From positions 1 to 64,000 of the forward strand of contig NZ_BOOO01000033.1 in assembly GCF_016863275.1 (NCBI RefSeq): a DNA stretch of 64,000 bases. Reading direction: 5' to 3'. The notes beneath the pieces were generated by a model. It ran no database searches, was not told the origin of the DNA, and was given only the letters and a program-made list of their open reading frames with translations. Each line of letters starts with the position of its first letter. Within the stretch, counting starts at the first letter, position 1. Below are positions 23,760 to 38,568 of the stretch, one piece after another. The stretch is from Planotetraspora mira (lineage in GTDB: Bacteria > Actinomycetota > Actinomycetes > Streptosporangiales > Streptosporangiaceae). The position numbers and the translations under genes were made by a program.

Positions 23760-24404
23760 TCACCAGCCGCGCGCCTTCCATTCCGGCAGGGCCGGGCGCT
23801 CGACTCCGAGGGTGGTGTCCTTGCCGTGGCCCGGGTACACCCAGGTCTCGTCGGGCAGCCGGTCGAAGATCCGCTCTGCGACGTCGGTGAACAACTGGCT
23901 GAACCGCTCCGGGTCCTTCTGGGTGTTCCCGACGCCGCCGGGGAACAACGAGTCTCCCGTGAAGATGTGGGAGTCCCGGTACAGCAGCGCGATCGATCCC
24001 GGCGTGTGTCCACGCAGGTGGATGACGTCCAATGTGGCGTTGCCCACGCTCACCTGGTCGCCGTGGTCCACCGTCCGGGTGACCTCGACCGGCAGTTCGG
24101 GGGCGTCGAGCGGGTGGGCGATCACCTGCGCTCCCGTGGCCCTGGCCACGTCCTCGAGGGCCAGCCAGTGGTCCTGGTGGCGGTGGGTGGTCACGATCGA
24201 GCTGATCGGCCGATCGCCGATCAGCTCGAGCAGGCGATCCGGCTCCGCGGCCGCGTCGACGAGCAGCCCGTCGCCGGTCTCCGTGCACCGCAGAAGGTAG
24301 GCGTTGTTGCCGAAACCGCCGACCTCGATCTTGGAAATGGTCAGCCCGGGCAGCTCACGCACGTCGGCGGGGCCACCCTGGGTGACGTCTCCGGTGTAGC
24401 TCAT
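23760..24404 (-). CDS. MBL-fold hydrolase (glyoxalase II-like)
   Basis: This 214-residue protein has the metal motif THRHQDHW near residues 72-79, LRGHTPGSIALL near 130, TGDSLFPGGVGN near 149 and a final YPGHGKDTTLG. This arrangement is close to glyoxalase II and persulfide dioxygenase-like hydrolases of thiol esters. Its neighbour, a mycothiol-dependent enzyme 30 bases upstream on the same strand, suggests the substrate may be a mycothiol thioester (inference). Cytoplasmic. ATG at 24404. Confidence 0.87.
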   Translation of the reverse strand: MSYTGDVTQGGPADVRELPGLTISKIEVGGFGNNAYLLRCTETGDGLLVDAAAEPDRLLELIGDRPISSIVTTHRHQDHWLALEDVARATGAQVIAHPLDAPELPVEVTRTVDHGDQVSVGNATLDVIHLRGHTPGSIALLYRDSHIFTGDSLFPGGVGNTQKDPERFSQLFTDVAERIFDRLPDETWVYPGHGKDTTLGVERPALPEWKARGW

Positions 24405-24434
24405 GATCCTCCTTGAGATCCTTCACGGCTCACG

Positions 24435-25253
24435 CTAGTCACGGTCGGGCGGCCATGTGCGCGGCGGCTCCGCCGGCAGCTCCGGCGGCGCGGGCAGCAC
24501 CAGCCACGGAGGCGGCGACGGCAGGCTCCCGGGGACCGGCGTGCCCGCGGCCTCCGGACGGGGCGGCTTCACGCTCAGGCCCCGCCCGTCCCCCCGCCCG
24601 ACGAGCCAGGCGAGAAGCTCGCGGGGCGAGCCGTGCACGGCGGGGCCGTGGCCGAGACCGCGCCAGACCTGGATGTGCTCGCCGTCGTCGCGCCGGTCCC
24701 GGGAGACGATCTCGCTGATCGGGCCGTCGCCGCGGGGCCACGACAACATGGTGTCGTACAGCTCCCGCCTGACGTAGGTCTCCGGCCAGTCGGCCCAGCC
24801 GTACCCGGCGGCGAGATCGACATGGTGGACCTCGACCTCGCGGAGCCGGCGGGCCGGGATGTACCAGGCCGGGTGCTCAGGCGGGCGCATGCCGATCACC
24901 ATCGCCGACCAGGCCTCGGAAGGCAGATCCTCCACCGCCTCCCGGAACCGTCCGGCGCTCTCCTCGAGGTCGGCGAGCAACTCCTTCGCGGGCCGTACGG
25001 CTCCCGCCTCGATCTCGGCCTCCCGCACTCCCGGCGCGGAGTACTGGGGCGTCCTGACCCCGGTCCTGGCCCAGGTCAGCAGGTTGACGTGGCCGTCGGC
25101 ATTGCGTGCCAGGTGGGCCAGGACGTGCCCCCGGGTCCATCCGGGCAGAACAGAGGGCGCGCGGACGTCGTCGTCGGTGAGCCGGGCGGCGGTCGCCAGC
25201 AGCCGGCTCGTGGATTCGGCCAGTTCGGTCTGGAACTCCTCGACAGCGGACAT
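24435..25253 (-). CDS. Mycothiol-dependent maleylpyruvate isomerase family protein
   Basis: The protein has 272 residues. The DinB-like N-terminal domain starts SAVEEFQTELAESTSRLLATAARL and continues with PGWTRGHVLAHLARNADGHVNLL, where the His residues are metal ligands, and LREVEVHHVDLAAGY near residue 150. A C-terminal domain (about 185-230, HGSPRELLAWLVGRG) is the MDMPI_C type, followed by a Pro-rich tail. Family members use mycothiol as cofactor in isomerisation or conjugation reactions. ATG at 25253 was chosen for the MSAVEEF start. A GTG six codons upstream is possible. It is probably co-transcribed with the downstream MBL hydrolase. Confidence 0.85.
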   Translation of the reverse strand: MSAVEEFQTELAESTSRLLATAARLTDDDVRAPSVLPGWTRGHVLAHLARNADGHVNLLTWARTGVRTPQYSAPGVREAEIEAGAVRPAKELLADLEESAGRFREAVEDLPSEAWSAMVIGMRPPEHPAWYIPARRLREVEVHHVDLAAGYGWADWPETYVRRELYDTMLSWPRGDGPISEIVSRDRRDDGEHIQVWRGLGHGPAVHGSPRELLAWLVGRGDGRGLSVKPPRPEAAGTPVPGSLPSPPPWLVLPAPPELPAEPPRTWPPDRD

Positions 25254-25538
25254 AGGGCAATCATGGACCACCCCGCGGACCGTGCCCCGGACGGCCGGCC
25301 GGGGGTGTCAGGGAAGAGCGCGCAGGCCTGGACGGTTCTAGTGAGAGAGTTTCCGGCCGGAGTCCGGGACGTGGGTTTGACGGAACTCATACCCTGGATG
25401 AGTGGGGGCGTGACCGTTTCGGAGGCGTTCAGCGGGCCGCCCGCGCCGGCCGCCGGAAGACGCCCCCGGAATTGTCGGTGGCTCCGGATAGCTTGCCCGT
25501 GCACCTCCTGTTGACTCCATCGACCTATCGGGACCACC

Positions 25539-28379
<2,841 letters not shown>

Positions 28380-28388
28380 CGGACTCGG

Positions 28389-28409
28389 GCGGGTCGGCGG
28401 GGGACCCGC
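28389..28409 (+). terminator. Terminator after uvrA
   Basis: GCGGGTC (28389-28395) pairs with GACCCGC (28403-28409) around a seven-base loop. A short pyrimidine-rich stretch (TTACTTTCC) follows. Confidence 0.6.
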
Positions 28410-28544
28410 TTACTTTCCGCAGATCAGTCGTCCGTCATGCTGAACCAGGTCAGGGATCGGATCCGTAGTAGTCGACGTAGGGTTACACGTCACTCATGGG
28501 GCGGACGAAAGACCCGGGCCTGTTCGCAGAACGGAAGGAAGAAC

Positions 28545-29000
28545 ATGACGGAGACGACACGTCGTGCGGTGATCTTCGGCACGGGAGGGGCCGGCCTCGC
28601 GGTCGCGCTGACCGCCTGCGCCGGATACGGCACCGGCAGCACGGACGCGGCGGCCCCGCCCGCTCCACCCGCGGACGGGGCCGGTGACGGGGCCGCGTCG
28701 AAGGTCAAGGCCGGCGCCGCGATCGCCAAGACCGCGGACATCCCCGAGGGGGGCGGCAAGATCATCTTGGCTGCGCAGCTCGTCGTGACCCAGCCTTCAG
28801 CCGGTGAGTACAAGGCGTTCAGCGCGGTGTGCACCCATCAGGGCTGCATGGTGGACAAGATCACTGACGGCACGATCGACTGCCCGTGTCACGGGAGCAG
28901 GTTCAGTGTGAAGGACGGCTCCGTGGTGAACGGCCCGGCGTCGGCGCCGCTCCCGGAGATGAAGATCAACGTGAGTGGGAGCGACATCACCCTGGCGTGA
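28545..29000 (+). CDS. Rieske [2Fe-2S] lipoprotein
   Basis: This 151-residue secreted protein begins [10 protein letters not shown]-like ([20 protein letters not shown]), a twin-arginine leader, with a lipobox LTAC at about residues 22-25, so it is probably a Tat-exported lipoprotein. A Pro/Ala/Gly linker follows. The Rieske cluster motifs CTHQGC (about residue 100) and CPCHGSRF (about 118) are intact with the paired Cys-His ligands. It is likely an electron-transfer protein on the outer face of the membrane, with unknown partner. GGAAGGAAG precedes the ATG. It lies between uvrA and uvrC. Confidence 0.9.
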   Translation: MTETTRRAVIFGTGGAGLAVALTACAGYGTGSTDAAAPPAPPADGAGDGAASKVKAGAAIAKTADIPEGGGKIILAAQLVVTQPSAGEYKAFSAVCTHQGCMVDKITDGTIDCPCHGSRFSVKDGSVVNGPASAPLPEMKINVSGSDITLA

Positions 29001-29098
29001 GTCCCGCGCCCGGCGCGATCACGGAGACCGGCCGCACACGAGGCGGCCGGCCACGATCCCGCCGGGCTCCTCCATCTCGGGACGAACCCCGGCGGCGG

Positions 29099-29194
29099 CC
29101 ATCGCGATCTCATGAAGCGGTGGTCGTCGCGATCTCGCGAGGGGCGGTCACCGCGGTCTCGCGAAGGGGGGTCACCGCGGTCTCCAGAAGCCGG
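29099..29194. repeat. Four degenerate 24-27 bp tandem repeats upstream of uvrC
   Basis: Copies start near 29099, 29121, 29148 and 29172 and share a core of the form tCrCCGCGgTCTCGCGAAGG. The two middle copies are the most alike. They fill most of the Rieske-uvrC spacer. Confidence 0.65.
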
Positions 29195-29226
29195 AATTGT
29201 CGGCGGATCCAAGTAGGCTTTGGGTT

Positions 29227-31182
29227 GTGGCGGATCCGGCAACCTATCGACCGGCGCCCGGATCGATCCCCGAGTCGCCAGGCGTCTATCGCTTTCGCGA
29301 CCCCGGCGACCGGGTGATCTACGTTGGCAAGGCGAAGAGCCTTCGCCAACGACTGAACTCGTACTTCGCGGACTTCGCGGGGCTGCACCCGCGGACCCAG
29401 ACGATGCTGACCAGCGCGGCCTCGGTCGACTGGACCGTGGTCGGGACCGAGGTCGAGGCGCTCCAGTTGGAGTACTCCTGGATCAAGGAGTTCGACCCGC
29501 GGTTCAACGTGAAGTACCGCGACGACAAGTCCTACCCGTACCTCGCGGTGACCATGGGGGAGGACTTCCCCCGGGTGCAGGTGCTGCGCGGGGCCAAGCG
29601 CAAGGGGACGCGCTACTTCGGGCCCTACTCGCACGCCTGGGCGATCAGGGAGACCGTCGACCTGCTGCTGCGCGTGTTCCCCGTGCGCACCTGCTCGGCC
29701 GGCGTCTTCAAGCGGGCCGGCCAGATCGGGCGGCCCTGCCTGCTGGGATACATCGACAAGTGCTCGGCTCCCTGCGTCGGCCGCGTCACCCCCGAGGAGC
29801 ACCGCGACCTGGCGGAGGACTTCTGCGACTTCATGGCGGGCAACACCACCCGCTTCATCAAGCGGCTCGAGCGTGAGATGCGTGCCGCGGCCGCCGTCGA
29901 GGAGTACGAGAAGGCCGCCCGCCTGCGTGACGACGTCCAGGCGCTGCAGCGGGCCCTGGAGAAGCAGACCGTCGTCCTCGGCGACGGCACCGACTGTGAC
30001 GTGATCGCCCTGGCCGAGGACGCGCTGGAGGCGGCCGTGCAGGTCTTCTACGTGCGCGGCGGGCGGATCCGCGGTCAGCGCGGCTGGGTGGTCGACAAGG
30101 TCGAGGAGACGACGTCCGGCGATCTCGTGGAGCAGTTCCTCCTCCAGATGTACGGCGAGGCCACGATCCCCCGGGAGATCCTCGTCCCGGCCGCGCCGCC
30201 CGACATGGAGGCCGTCATCGAGCTTCTCAGCGAGCAGCGGGGCTCGCGGGTGGATCTGCGCGTCCCCCAGCGGGGGGACAAGAAGAGCCTGATGGAGACC
30301 GTCGAGCGCAACGCCAAGGAGTCCCTCGCCCAGCACAAGCTCAGGCGCGCGAGCGATCTGACGACGCGCAGCCGTGCGTTGCAGGAGATCGCCGACGCCC
30401 TCGACCTGGACCAGGTCCCCCTGCGCATCGAGTGTTACGACGTGTCCCACATCCAGGGATCGGACGTGGTGGCCTCGATGGTGGTGTTCGAGGACGGGCT
30501 GGCCCGCAAGAGTGAATACCGCAGGTTCTCGATCAAGAGTGCCGAGGGCGACGTCGCCTCCATATACGAGGTCATCTGCCGGAGGTTCAAGCGCTATCTG
30601 GAGGAGCGCGTCGCCACCGGCGAGCTCGACGGCGAGTCCGCGGGGGACGGGCCACCGGACGAGCACGCCGACCGGAGCCGCGGCGATTCGGCGGCCGGGA
30701 TGCCCATCGACCCGGAGACCGGCCGCCCGCGCAAATTCGCCTACCCGCCCAACCTCGTCGTCGTGGACGGCGGCCCGGCCCAGGCGGCCGCGGCCCAGCG
30801 CGCGCTGGACGAGCTGGGGATCGACGACGTCGCGGTCTGCGGTCTGGCCAAGCGGCTGGAGGAGGTCTGGCTGCCGGGGGAGGACCTGCCGGTGATCCTT
30901 CCGCGGACCAGCGAGAGTCTCTACCTGCTGCAGCGCGTACGCGATGAGGCCCATCGCTTCGCTATCACCTACCATCGGTCAAAGCGCTCCAAAACGCTGA
31001 AGGAAAGCGCGCTGGACCAGGTTCCGGGGCTCGGGCCGTCTCGCAGGCAGGCGCTTCTGCGCCACTTCGGCTCGGTCAAGCGACTGCGCGACGCCACCGC
31101 CACCGAGATCCTCGAGGTTCCCGGCATCGGTCCGGCGACCGCAGACGCGATCGTCGCGGCCTTCAAGGAAGAGAGCGCGTGA
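29227..31182 (+). CDS. uvrC: Excinuclease ABC subunit C
   Basis: This 651-residue protein makes the incisions in nucleotide excision repair. The N-terminal GIY-YIG nuclease ([25 protein letters not shown]) spans about residues 15-95. The UVR motif ([25 protein letters not shown]) is near 210. An RNase H-like domain contains [22 protein letters not shown] near 400. The C-terminal tandem HhH ([18 protein letters not shown] and [16 protein letters not shown]) is near 590-645. GTG at 29227 ([12 protein letters not shown]) was preferred. A TTG ten codons upstream keeps the same frame. An insert of about 45 charged residues after [10 protein letters not shown] is usual in actinobacteria. Confidence 0.95.
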   Translation: MADPATYRPAPGSIPESPGVYRFRDPGDRVIYVGKAKSLRQRLNSYFADFAGLHPRTQTMLTSAASVDWTVVGTEVEALQLEYSWIKEFDPRFNVKYRDDKSYPYLAVTMGEDFPRVQVLRGAKRKGTRYFGPYSHAWAIRETVDLLLRVFPVRTCSAGVFKRAGQIGRPCLLGYIDKCSAPCVGRVTPEEHRDLAEDFCDFMAGNTTRFIKRLEREMRAAAAVEEYEKAARLRDDVQALQRALEKQTVVLGDGTDCDVIALAEDALEAAVQVFYVRGGRIRGQRGWVVDKVEETTSGDLVEQFLLQMYGEATIPREILVPAAPPDMEAVIELLSEQRGSRVDLRVPQRGDKKSLMETVERNAKESLAQHKLRRASDLTTRSRALQEIADALDLDQVPLRIECYDVSHIQGSDVVASMVVFEDGLARKSEYRRFSIKSAEGDVASIYEVICRRFKRYLEERVATGELDGESAGDGPPDEHADRSRGDSAAGMPIDPETGRPRKFAYPPNLVVVDGGPAQAAAAQRALDELGIDDVAVCGLAKRLEEVWLPGEDLPVILPRTSESLYLLQRVRDEAHRFAITYHRSKRSKTLKESALDQVPGLGPSRRQALLRHFGSVKRLRDATATEILEVPGIGPATADAIVAAFKEESA

Positions 31183-31387
31183 ACGTCGGGGGACGTTCGC
31201 CCGGCACGTGGCCGGCTCTGAACGGTCACGTGCGGTGGCGGGACGGTCGCGTGTTGCGGCGAGCCGGTGGCGCGCCGTGGTGCGGCGGTGTCATGCTCCG
31301 GGCAGGGGCATGTCGTCTCCAGGCGGGGGCGCCGATGGGACGAGGCCGTTATCGAGGCCATTAATCAGGCAGGACGGTGAGCGGGCG

Positions 31388-32257
31388 ATGAGCACGACTG
31401 AGCCGGCGTTCGTTGTGGTCACAGGCATGTCAGGTGCGGGCAGGAGCACAGCGGCGAAGGCGTTGGAGGATGTGGGCTGGTTCGTCATCGACAACCTGCC
31501 GCCCGGTCTGTTGTTCTCCCTGGCGGAGGAGGCGGGCAAGGTCAACCTGGCCGCCGACAAGGTGGCGGCCGTCGTCGACGTGCGCAGCCTCGCTTTCACG
31601 ACGGACCTCAACGCGGCGATCGAGGAGCTCGACGGCCGCGGTGTCGGCGTCCGGGTGATGTTCCTGGAGGCGAGCGACGACGAGCTGGTTCGCAGGTTCG
31701 AGAACGTCCGGCGGCCCCATCCCCTGCAGGGGGACGGCCGGCTGGTCGACGGCATCGGCCGGGAGCGCGGCATCCTCCGTGAGGTCAGGGCCAACGCCGA
31801 CCTGGTCATCGACACCTCGTCGCTGAACGTGCACGAGCTGCGCAACAAGGTGGTCTCCTTCTTCGGCGGAGAGGACCGGCCCGGCCTCAAGGTCAGCGTC
31901 GTCTCCTTCGGCTACAAGTACGGCATGCCCGTGGACGCTGATCTGGTGGTCGACTGCCGGTTCCTGCCCAATCCCCATTGGGTGCCCGAGCTGCGCCCCA
32001 TGAACGGCCTGGACACGCCCGTCAGGGACTACGTGCTCAACCAGCCGGGCGCGAAGGAGTTCCTCGACGGGTACGAGGACGTCTTCGGTGTCGTGGCCGC
32101 GGGCTACACCCGCGAGGGCAAGAGCTACGTCACCCTCGCCGTGGGATGCACGGGAGGCAAGCACCGCAGCGTCGCCATGGCCGAGGAGATCGGGTCCCGG
32201 CTCCGGGAAGACGGCATGGACGTGCAGGTCAGCCATCGCGACATGGGCCGCGAGTAA
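31388..32257 (+). CDS. rapZ: RapZ/YvcJ-like nucleotide-binding protein
   Basis: The protein has 289 residues. The P-loop GMSGAGRSTAAKALED is near residue 14, DNLPP near 36, and RPHPLQGDGRLVDGIGRERGILREVR near 112 in the kinase-like domain. The C-terminal domain contains SFGYKYGMPVDADLVVDCRFLPNPH and GCTGGKHRSVAMAEEI, all family signatures. In enterobacteria RapZ controls GlmS through small RNAs. In Gram-positives the homologue binds nucleotides and its role is less clear. ATG at 31388. It heads the conserved rapZ-yvcK-whiA trio, which links cell-wall sugar metabolism to sporulation in actinobacteria. Confidence 0.94.
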   Translation: MSTTEPAFVVVTGMSGAGRSTAAKALEDVGWFVIDNLPPGLLFSLAEEAGKVNLAADKVAAVVDVRSLAFTTDLNAAIEELDGRGVGVRVMFLEASDDELVRRFENVRRPHPLQGDGRLVDGIGRERGILREVRANADLVIDTSSLNVHELRNKVVSFFGGEDRPGLKVSVVSFGYKYGMPVDADLVVDCRFLPNPHWVPELRPMNGLDTPVRDYVLNQPGAKEFLDGYEDVFGVVAAGYTREGKSYVTLAVGCTGGKHRSVAMAEEIGSRLREDGMDVQVSHRDMGRE

Positions 32258-32409
32258 ACCTCCTCGCATCTCGCGGCACGGTTCCGCACCGCCCTCGCCG
32301 GGTGAGGCTGTATCGCGCAATTGTGGATCTTCCGGAGCTTTTTCGTAGAGTAGGGCTTTCTGGAAAAGGGCTTCGTTAGGGTTAGGCGAGCCGTGCGGCG
32401 AGGAGGAGC

Positions 32410-33402
32410 ATGAACGAGCTCGCCTTTGGACTCGGTGAGTCCGCCGTCCCCGGGGAGTTCGCGAGTCCCCCACGTGGGCCCAAGGTGGTCGCCCTCGGCG
32501 GCGGCCACGGCCTGTACGCGTCTCTGTCGGCCCTGAGAAGGGTCACGGGCGATCTCACGGCCATCGCCACGGTCGCCGACGACGGGGGCTCCAGCGGCCG
32601 TCTCAGGCGCGAGCTCGGCGTCCTGCCGCCCGGGGACCTGCGTATGGCCCTCGCGGCGCTGTGCGGCGACGACGAGTGGGGCAAGACCTGGAGCGAGGTC
32701 GTCCAGCATCGCTTCCGCAGCGAGGGCGAGCTGCACGGGCACGCCATCGGCAACCTTCTGATCGTGGCCCTGTGGGAGCTGCTCGACGACCCCGTGAAGG
32801 GGCTGGAGTGGGTGGGCCGGCTGCTCGGCGCCCACGGCCGGGTCCTGCCCATGGCGTCGGTTCCCCTGGACATCGAGGCCGAGGTCGAGCTGGACGGGGT
32901 GATCTCCGTCGTCCGCGGGCAGGTGGCCTGCGCGCTGACCCCGGGGCGGGTGCAGGCGATCTCACTGGTGCCGCCGGACCCGCCCGCCTGCCCGCAGGCG
33001 GTCGAGGCGATCGAGGAGGCCGACTGGGTGGTGTTCGGCCCCGGATCCTGGTTCACCAGCGTGCTGCCGCACCTCAAGGTGCCTGAGCTGGCCCGTGCTC
33101 TGCACGCGACCAGTGCCAGGCGGCTGGTCGTCCTCAACCTCGCGCCGCAGCCGGGGGAGACCGACGGCTTCTCCCCGGAGAAACATCTGGAGGTGCTCAG
33201 GGAGCACGCGCCGTCCCTGCTCGTCGACGCGGTGCTGGCCGACCAGAGCGTCGTCGACGATCCGCGGGCCCTGGAGAAGGCCGCCGTGTCCCTCGGCGGC
33301 CGTTTGGTTTTGGCTGATGTGGCCGCTTCTGACGGATCTCCGAGGCACGATGGACCACGTCTTGCCACGGTCCTGGACGAGATTTTCCACGAGAAGCGGT
33401 GA
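32410..33402 (+). CDS. yvcK: YvcK family UDP-sugar-binding protein
   Basis: This 330-residue CofD-like protein has [18 protein letters not shown] near residue 27, [30 protein letters not shown] near 55, GHAIGNLLI near 114, and [16 protein letters not shown] near 208. YvcK proteins bind UDP-N-acetylglucosamine and help direct carbon to peptidoglycan precursors, and were formerly called gluconeogenesis factor. GGAGGAGC precedes the ATG by a few bases. The 150-base spacer behind rapZ may hold its own promoter (TAGAGT near 32347 as a possible -10). Confidence 0.94.
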   Translation: MNELAFGLGESAVPGEFASPPRGPKVVALGGGHGLYASLSALRRVTGDLTAIATVADDGGSSGRLRRELGVLPPGDLRMALAALCGDDEWGKTWSEVVQHRFRSEGELHGHAIGNLLIVALWELLDDPVKGLEWVGRLLGAHGRVLPMASVPLDIEAEVELDGVISVVRGQVACALTPGRVQAISLVPPDPPACPQAVEAIEEADWVVFGPGSWFTSVLPHLKVPELARALHATSARRLVVLNLAPQPGETDGFSPEKHLEVLREHAPSLLVDAVLADQSVVDDPRALEKAAVSLGGRLVLADVAASDGSPRHDGPRLATVLDEIFHEKR

Positions 33403-33466
33403 TCCCCGTCTGTCAAGGTGCGAGAGACTGGCTCCCGTAAGTCTGGTTCGGGGAGGACACGCGCAG

Positions 33467-34447
33467 ATGGCCATGACGGGTGTGGTGAAGGACGAGCTGA
33501 GCCGCCTTTCGGTGCTCAAGCCTTGCTGTCGTAAGGCCGAGGTATCGACGCTGCTGCGGTTCGCGAGCGGACTGCACCTCGTCGGCGGTCGGATCGTGAT
33601 CGAGGCCGAGCTGGACACGAACGTGACGGCCCGCCGGCTGATCAAGGACATCGGCGAGGTGTTCGGTCACCGGGCCGAGGTGCTGGTGCTGGCGCCGGCC
33701 GGTCTGCGCAAGGGCTCGCGGTACGTCGTGCGGGTCTACAAGGACGGCGAGGCCCTCGCCCGGCAGACGGGACTGATCGACAACCACGGCAGGCCGGTCC
33801 GCGGGCTGCCGCGTCAGGTGGTGTCGGGGGCGACGTGCGACGCCGAGGCCGCGTGGCGGGGGGCGTTCCTGGCCCACGGCTCGCTCACCGAGCCCGGGCG
33901 CTCGATGTCGCTGGAGGTGACCTGTCCGGGGCCGGAGGCGGCGCTGGCCCTGGTCGGATCCGCGCGGCGGCTCAAGATCCACGCCAAGGCGCGCGAGGTG
34001 CGCGGCGTCGACCGGGTCGTGGTCCGCGACGGCGACGCGATCAGCGCCCTGCTGACCCGCCTGGGGGCGCACGACAGCGTCCTCGCCTGGGAGGAACGGC
34101 GGATGCGCCGCGAGGTCCGGGCGACGGCCAACCGGCTGGCCAACTTCGACGACGCCAACCTCCGCAGGTCGGCCCGGGCGGCCGTCGCGGCGGGCGCCCG
34201 GGTGCAGCGTGCCCTGGAGATCCTGGGCGAAGACGCTCCCGAGCATCTCGTGGTGGCGGGCCGGCTGCGGGTCGACCACAAGCAGGCGTCGCTGGAGGAG
34301 CTCGGCCAGATCGCGGACCCGCCCCTGACCAAGGATGCGATCGCGGGGCGGATCCGGCGGTTGCTGGCCATGGCGGACAAGCGGGCTCAGGACATCGGCA
34401 TCGCCAACACCGAGGCCAACCTCACGCCCGACATGCTCGCTCCCTGA
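33467..34447 (+). CDS. whiA: Sporulation/division transcriptional regulator WhiA
   Basis: This 326-residue protein starts with the family motif [12 protein letters not shown]. An LAGLIDADG homing-endonuclease-like fold lies at about residues 90-195 ([21 protein letters not shown]) and the C-terminal helix-turn-helix domain at about 240-315 ([40 protein letters not shown]). In Streptomyces it acts with WhiB to switch on septation genes. GGGAGGA lies nine bases before ATG at 33467. It ends three bases from a convergent membrane-protein gene without a visible terminator. Confidence 0.95.
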   Translation: MAMTGVVKDELSRLSVLKPCCRKAEVSTLLRFASGLHLVGGRIVIEAELDTNVTARRLIKDIGEVFGHRAEVLVLAPAGLRKGSRYVVRVYKDGEALARQTGLIDNHGRPVRGLPRQVVSGATCDAEAAWRGAFLAHGSLTEPGRSMSLEVTCPGPEAALALVGSARRLKIHAKAREVRGVDRVVVRDGDAISALLTRLGAHDSVLAWEERRMRREVRATANRLANFDDANLRRSARAAVAAGARVQRALEILGEDAPEHLVVAGRLRVDHKQASLEELGQIADPPLTKDAIAGRIRRLLAMADKRAQDIGIANTEANLTPDMLAP

Positions 34448-34450
34448 GCG

Positions 34451-35275
34451 TCAGCTCTTGACCTTCTCCGGCTCGCTGCCCGCCGCACCGCTTGTGACGG
34501 CGACGGGCTCGAGGTCCGGCTCGGGCGTGGGCTCGCTGTCCGCCACGTCACCCGTGACGGCGACGGGCTGAGGGACGGCCTCGGGCTCGGTGACCGGCTC
34601 AGGCGTCGGCTCGCTCTCCGGCGCATCGTCTTCAGAAGACTCAGCTTCGGCAGTCTCAGCCTTGGCGGCCTCAGCTTCGGCGGTGTCAGCCGTGATGGTC
34701 TCGGCCTTGGCGGCCTCGGGCTCGGTTGCCGCGGCCTCCGTCGCTTCGCCCTGGGCGATGTTGTCGGCCACCTGGGACGCGTCGCCCTGTGCCGCCGCCG
34801 AGGTGTCGGCGACGGCCACGGTGACCGGCGCGGCGCCCTGCAGGGCGGACTTGACGCGAGCGTTCACAAAAGAGAAGCCGGCGGACGCGCCGACCGCCCA
34901 GATCAGCACGGTGATGATGTCGACGAGCTCGCCGATGTTGTCCCAGACCAGGGTGAATGCCTGCCCGTAGGACAGCGTGAGGCCGACTTCGGTCGCCATC
35001 TTGACGGCCAGCGCGACGTCTCCGGCGAAGGTGCCGATGACCCCGCCGGCGAGTGCGATGACGGCCGCGATGGCCGGCAGAGCGGGGTGGGCGGGCTTGA
35101 CGGCCATCATGGCGAACCCGACAAGGATGGCGATGCCGATCGTGCCGTAGCTGAACTCGCGCGCGGTGACGTCGATGATCACCGCGTAGAGGCCGGCTCC
35201 GAGGACCGCGGCGACGAGACCGGCGACGATGCCGGGGACCAGCCCGCTCTTCTGGGCCGGGGGATTCTCATACAT
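34451..35275 (-). CDS. Hypothetical membrane protein with long acidic Ala/Glu/Pro tail
   Basis: This 274-residue protein has four predicted helices within the first 140 residues (SGLVPGIVAGLVAAVLGAGL, YGTIGIAILVGFAMM, ALPAIAAVIALAGGVIGT, IITVLIWAVGASAGFSF). The second half is low-complexity: Ala/Glu-rich with AKAET and TAEAE units, then two copies of a block containing PVAVT-(7)-SEPTPEP. The tail should be cytoplasmic or surface-exposed and disordered. I do not recognise the family. It lies between whiA and the gap operon, convergent with whiA and divergent from gap. Confidence 0.7.
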   Translation of the reverse strand: MYENPPAQKSGLVPGIVAGLVAAVLGAGLYAVIIDVTAREFSYGTIGIAILVGFAMMAVKPAHPALPAIAAVIALAGGVIGTFAGDVALAVKMATEVGLTLSYGQAFTLVWDNIGELVDIITVLIWAVGASAGFSFVNARVKSALQGAAPVTVAVADTSAAAQGDASQVADNIAQGEATEAAATEPEAAKAETITADTAEAEAAKAETAEAESSEDDAPESEPTPEPVTEPEAVPQPVAVTGDVADSEPTPEPDLEPVAVTSGAAGSEPEKVKS

Positions 35276-35383
35276 GGGGGGATTCCTGAGGGAGAGGATG
35301 ATTACTGCGACAAGCCGGGCACCTTACCCCAGACGCTGACTCATGGTGTGCGCTTTACCTGACCGTGGCATGACCCACCCGCG

Positions 35384-35415
35384 CGTGGTCTAGTCCAATT
35401 TGCGTCCGATAAGGT
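35384..35415 (+). promoter_or_regulatory. gap promoter with DasR-like dre site
   Basis: TGGTCTAGTCCA (35386-35397) differs by one base from the core TGGTCTAGACCA of the DasR responsive element. A plausible -10, TAAGGT, is at 35410-35415, which would put the -35 region inside the site, as expected for repression. The gap start is about 70 bases downstream. Confidence 0.5.
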
Positions 35416-35425
35416 CTGTCATTGA

Positions 35426-37676
<2,251 letters not shown>

Positions 37677-37677
<1 letters not shown>

Positions 37678-38456
37678 TGGCGCGCAAGCCTCTGATGGCC
37701 GGCAACTGGAAGATGAACCTCAACCACCTCGAGGCCATCAACCTGGTGCAGAAGCTGGCGTTCTCGCTGACCGACAAGGACTTCGACGCCGTCGAGGTCG
37801 CGGTGCTCCCGCCGTTCACCGATCTGCGCAGCGTCCAGACGCTGATCGACGGTGACAAGCTCCGGATCGTGTATGGCGGGCAGGACCTGTCCCATCACGA
37901 CTCGGGCGCCTACACCGGGGACATCTCCGGGGCGATGCTCGCGAAGCTCGGCTCGACCTTCGTGCTGGTCGGGCATTCCGAGCGCCGGCAGTACCACCAT
38001 GAGGACGACACCCTCTGCAACGCCAAGGTGAAGGCGGCCTACCGGCACTCGATCACGCCGATCCTGTGCGTCGGCGAGAAGCTCGAGATCCGCAGGGAGG
38101 ACCGCCACGTCGAGCACACGCTCGCGCAGCTTGACGGGGCGCTCGAGGGCATCACGGCCGAGCAGGCCAAGTCGCTCGTGGTGGCGTACGAACCGGTATG
38201 GGCGATCGGCACCGGCGAGGTGGCGACCCGTGAGGACGCCCAGGAGGTCTGCGGGGCCATCCGGACGCGACTCGCCGGGCTGTATGGGGACGAGGTGGCC
38301 GCGTCGGTCCGTATCCTTTACGGAGGCTCGGTAAAGGCGGACAACATCGCCGGCATCATGGCGGAGCCCGACATCGATGGCGCCCTCGTCGGAGGGGCCA
38401 GCCTCGACCAGGGAGAATTCGTCAGGATTTGCCGCTTTGGGGAGATGTCTGGCTAG
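37677..38456 (+). CDS. tpiA: Triose-phosphate isomerase
   Basis: This 259-residue TIM-barrel enzyme interconverts dihydroxyacetone phosphate and glyceraldehyde-3-phosphate. AGNWKMN near residue 8 carries the catalytic Lys, [13 protein letters not shown] near 100 the catalytic His, [14 protein letters not shown] near 170 the catalytic Glu and loop 6, and [16 protein letters not shown] near 218 the phosphate loop. GTG at 37677 shares one base with the pgk stop. It is the last gene of the glycolytic operon before secG. Confidence 0.97.
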
Positions 38457-38470
38457 CTGGGCCGTTTAGG

Positions 38471-38507
38471 GGGTACGAGTTGACAACAAGTCGTACCCTC
38501 ATAGTGC
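38471..38507 (+). promoter_or_regulatory. Palindrome over the secG promoter
   Basis: GGGTACGA (38471-38478) and TCGTACCC (38491-38498) form perfect arms, extended inward by TTG/CAA. A consensus -35, TTGACA, sits in the middle (38480-38485), with TAGTGC (38502-38507) 16 bases on as a possible -10. It may be an operator. Without the -35 it could be read as a terminator after tpiA, but no T run follows. Confidence 0.5.
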
Positions 38508-38568
38508 AAGATTGAATCGTCACGCCGATGGCGTCGTGTACACGCCCGTAAATAGGAACAGGTCTACG

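Noticed and set aside
25254-25538. SOS box upstream of uvrA
   Set aside because: No GAAC-N4-GTTC pattern was found in the 285-base spacer. Only a weak TTGACG without a matching -10 was seen.
31181-31198. LexA/SOS box after uvrC (GAACGTC...GACGTTC)
   Set aside because: The spacing between GAAC and GTTC is ten bases rather than four, and it overlaps the uvrC end. It is more likely a small hairpin.
32379-32395. Iron-box-like TTAGGGTTAGGCGAG upstream of yvcK
   Set aside because: Only one half-site resembles the consensus and there is no inverted partner.
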